Assembly (NCBI GenBank): GCA_028819955.1
Contig: JAPPKP010000224.1
Span: forward strand, 1 to 7,262
DNA length: 7,262 bases
Source of the DNA: Rhodospirillaceae bacterium
GTDB lineage: Bacteria; Pseudomonadota; Alphaproteobacteria; UBA828
Direction of reading: 5' to 3'
Made by a program: the position numbers and the translations under genes. Below the pieces are notes generated by a model. It made no database searches, was not told the DNA's origin, and worked only from the letters and a program-made list of their open reading frames with translations. Position 1 is the first letter of the stretch; every line of letters begins with the position of its first letter. Shown here in pieces: positions 7,077-7,262 of this stretch.

Positions 7077-7210
7077 ACGATAAGCTCCTCGGTCACACCC
7101 AGGTTCAGACTACCGCTCGCTATGCGCACCTGCCGGACAATTCTGTGAGAGCATCAGGTTCTCAGGTCGAACACGGCATTGGTACGCACATCACGTCACT
7201 CGTGCCCTAG
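7073..7210 (+). pseudogene. C-terminal remnant of a second tyrosine integrase
   Basis: A 45-codon frame begins at an ATG that shares ATGA with the toxin's stop. It reads MND and then KLLGHTQVQTTARYAHL, followed by PDNSVRASGSQVEHGIGTHI, and ends at TAG. The box contains the active-site His and the Tyr nucleophile of phage-type integrases, and the tail resembles the usual post-Tyr helix. The rest of the integrase (about nine tenths, including both catalytic Arg) is missing, and homology stops sharply at the Lys codon at 7082. It cannot be an active recombinase. It probably marks a recombination junction where the module to its left replaced the front of an older integrase gene. The ATG may be coincidental. 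Confidence 0.8.
7082..7132 (+). repeat. Integrase His/Tyr box, copy 2 of a direct repeat
   Basis: This is the partner of 480-530, in the same orientation about 6.6 kb away. The protein is identical over 17 residues and the DNA differs at seven third positions. If recombination between the copies occurred, it would remove the entire nuclease-abiE block and leave one integrase tail. Confidence 0.85.
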
Positions 7211-7262
7211 CCCAAGTTTAACAGCCTGTTTTGAAGTTGGTTGTTTATCAGCGGGTTGCCGG
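7211..7262. other. AT-rich end of window, no feature identified
   Basis: The tail after the integrase remnant carries no gene. A four-base stem (AACA/TGTT) next to a short T-run is too weak to be called a terminator. An att site could lie here but no repeat partner is visible. Confidence 0.4.

Noticed and set aside
480..7132. Target-site or att direct repeats formed by the 51-base integrase box
   Set aside because: The copies differ at seven synonymous sites and encode a constrained catalytic box, so they are homologous genes and not identical att cores. No shorter identical flanking repeat was found by eye.
7215..7240. Rho-independent terminator after the integrase remnant
   Set aside because: The only stem (AACA/TGTT) is four pairs, AT-rich, with a broken T-run. 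It is too weak to call.

Overview
The window is GC-rich, bacterial and densely coded on both strands. It looks like accessory DNA from a proteobacterium, probably an alphaproteobacterium. That placing rests on base composition and the general look of the integrase and AbiE proteins, not on a phylogenetic marker, so it is tentative. No rRNA, tRNA or CRISPR array was seen.

Layout from left to right. (1) Positions 3-638 (+) hold the C-terminal catalytic part of a tyrosine recombinase/integrase that enters from outside the window. (2) A minus-strand block runs from about 5255 down to 705. Its genes, in transcription order, are a NYN-LOTUS (OST-HTH) RNase-like gene broken by a one-base frame change, a 485-residue protein with a C-terminal HEPN domain carrying an RSDIIH (R-x4-H) motif, and a 774-residue protein with a PD-(D/E)xK nuclease core in its middle. 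NYN and HEPN overlap by a GTGA stop/start, and HEPN and the nuclease are 2 bases apart, so the three read as one translationally coupled operon. (3) A 287-base, partly AT-rich intergenic region lies at 5256-5542. (4) Divergent to the operon, on the plus strand, is a type IV toxin-antitoxin pair: an AbiEi-family antitoxin (5543-6178) overlapping an AbiEii-family nucleotidyltransferase toxin (6168-7076). (5) At 7073-7210 is a 45-codon remnant of the extreme C-terminus of a second integrase. It repeats the 17-residue box around the catalytic His and Tyr of the left integrase.

Taken together this is a defence or stability cargo block bracketed by an integrase and an integrase tail. The AbiE pair is a known class of abortive-infection/addiction module. 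The HEPN plus PD-(D/E)xK pair does not match a named defence system that I recognise. It is the best candidate for something undescribed: a predicted HEPN ribonuclease and a predicted restriction-like nuclease, each with a large unassigned domain, encoded back-to-back behind a third (NYN) nuclease gene. The functional link between the three is inferred from gene order and overlaps only.
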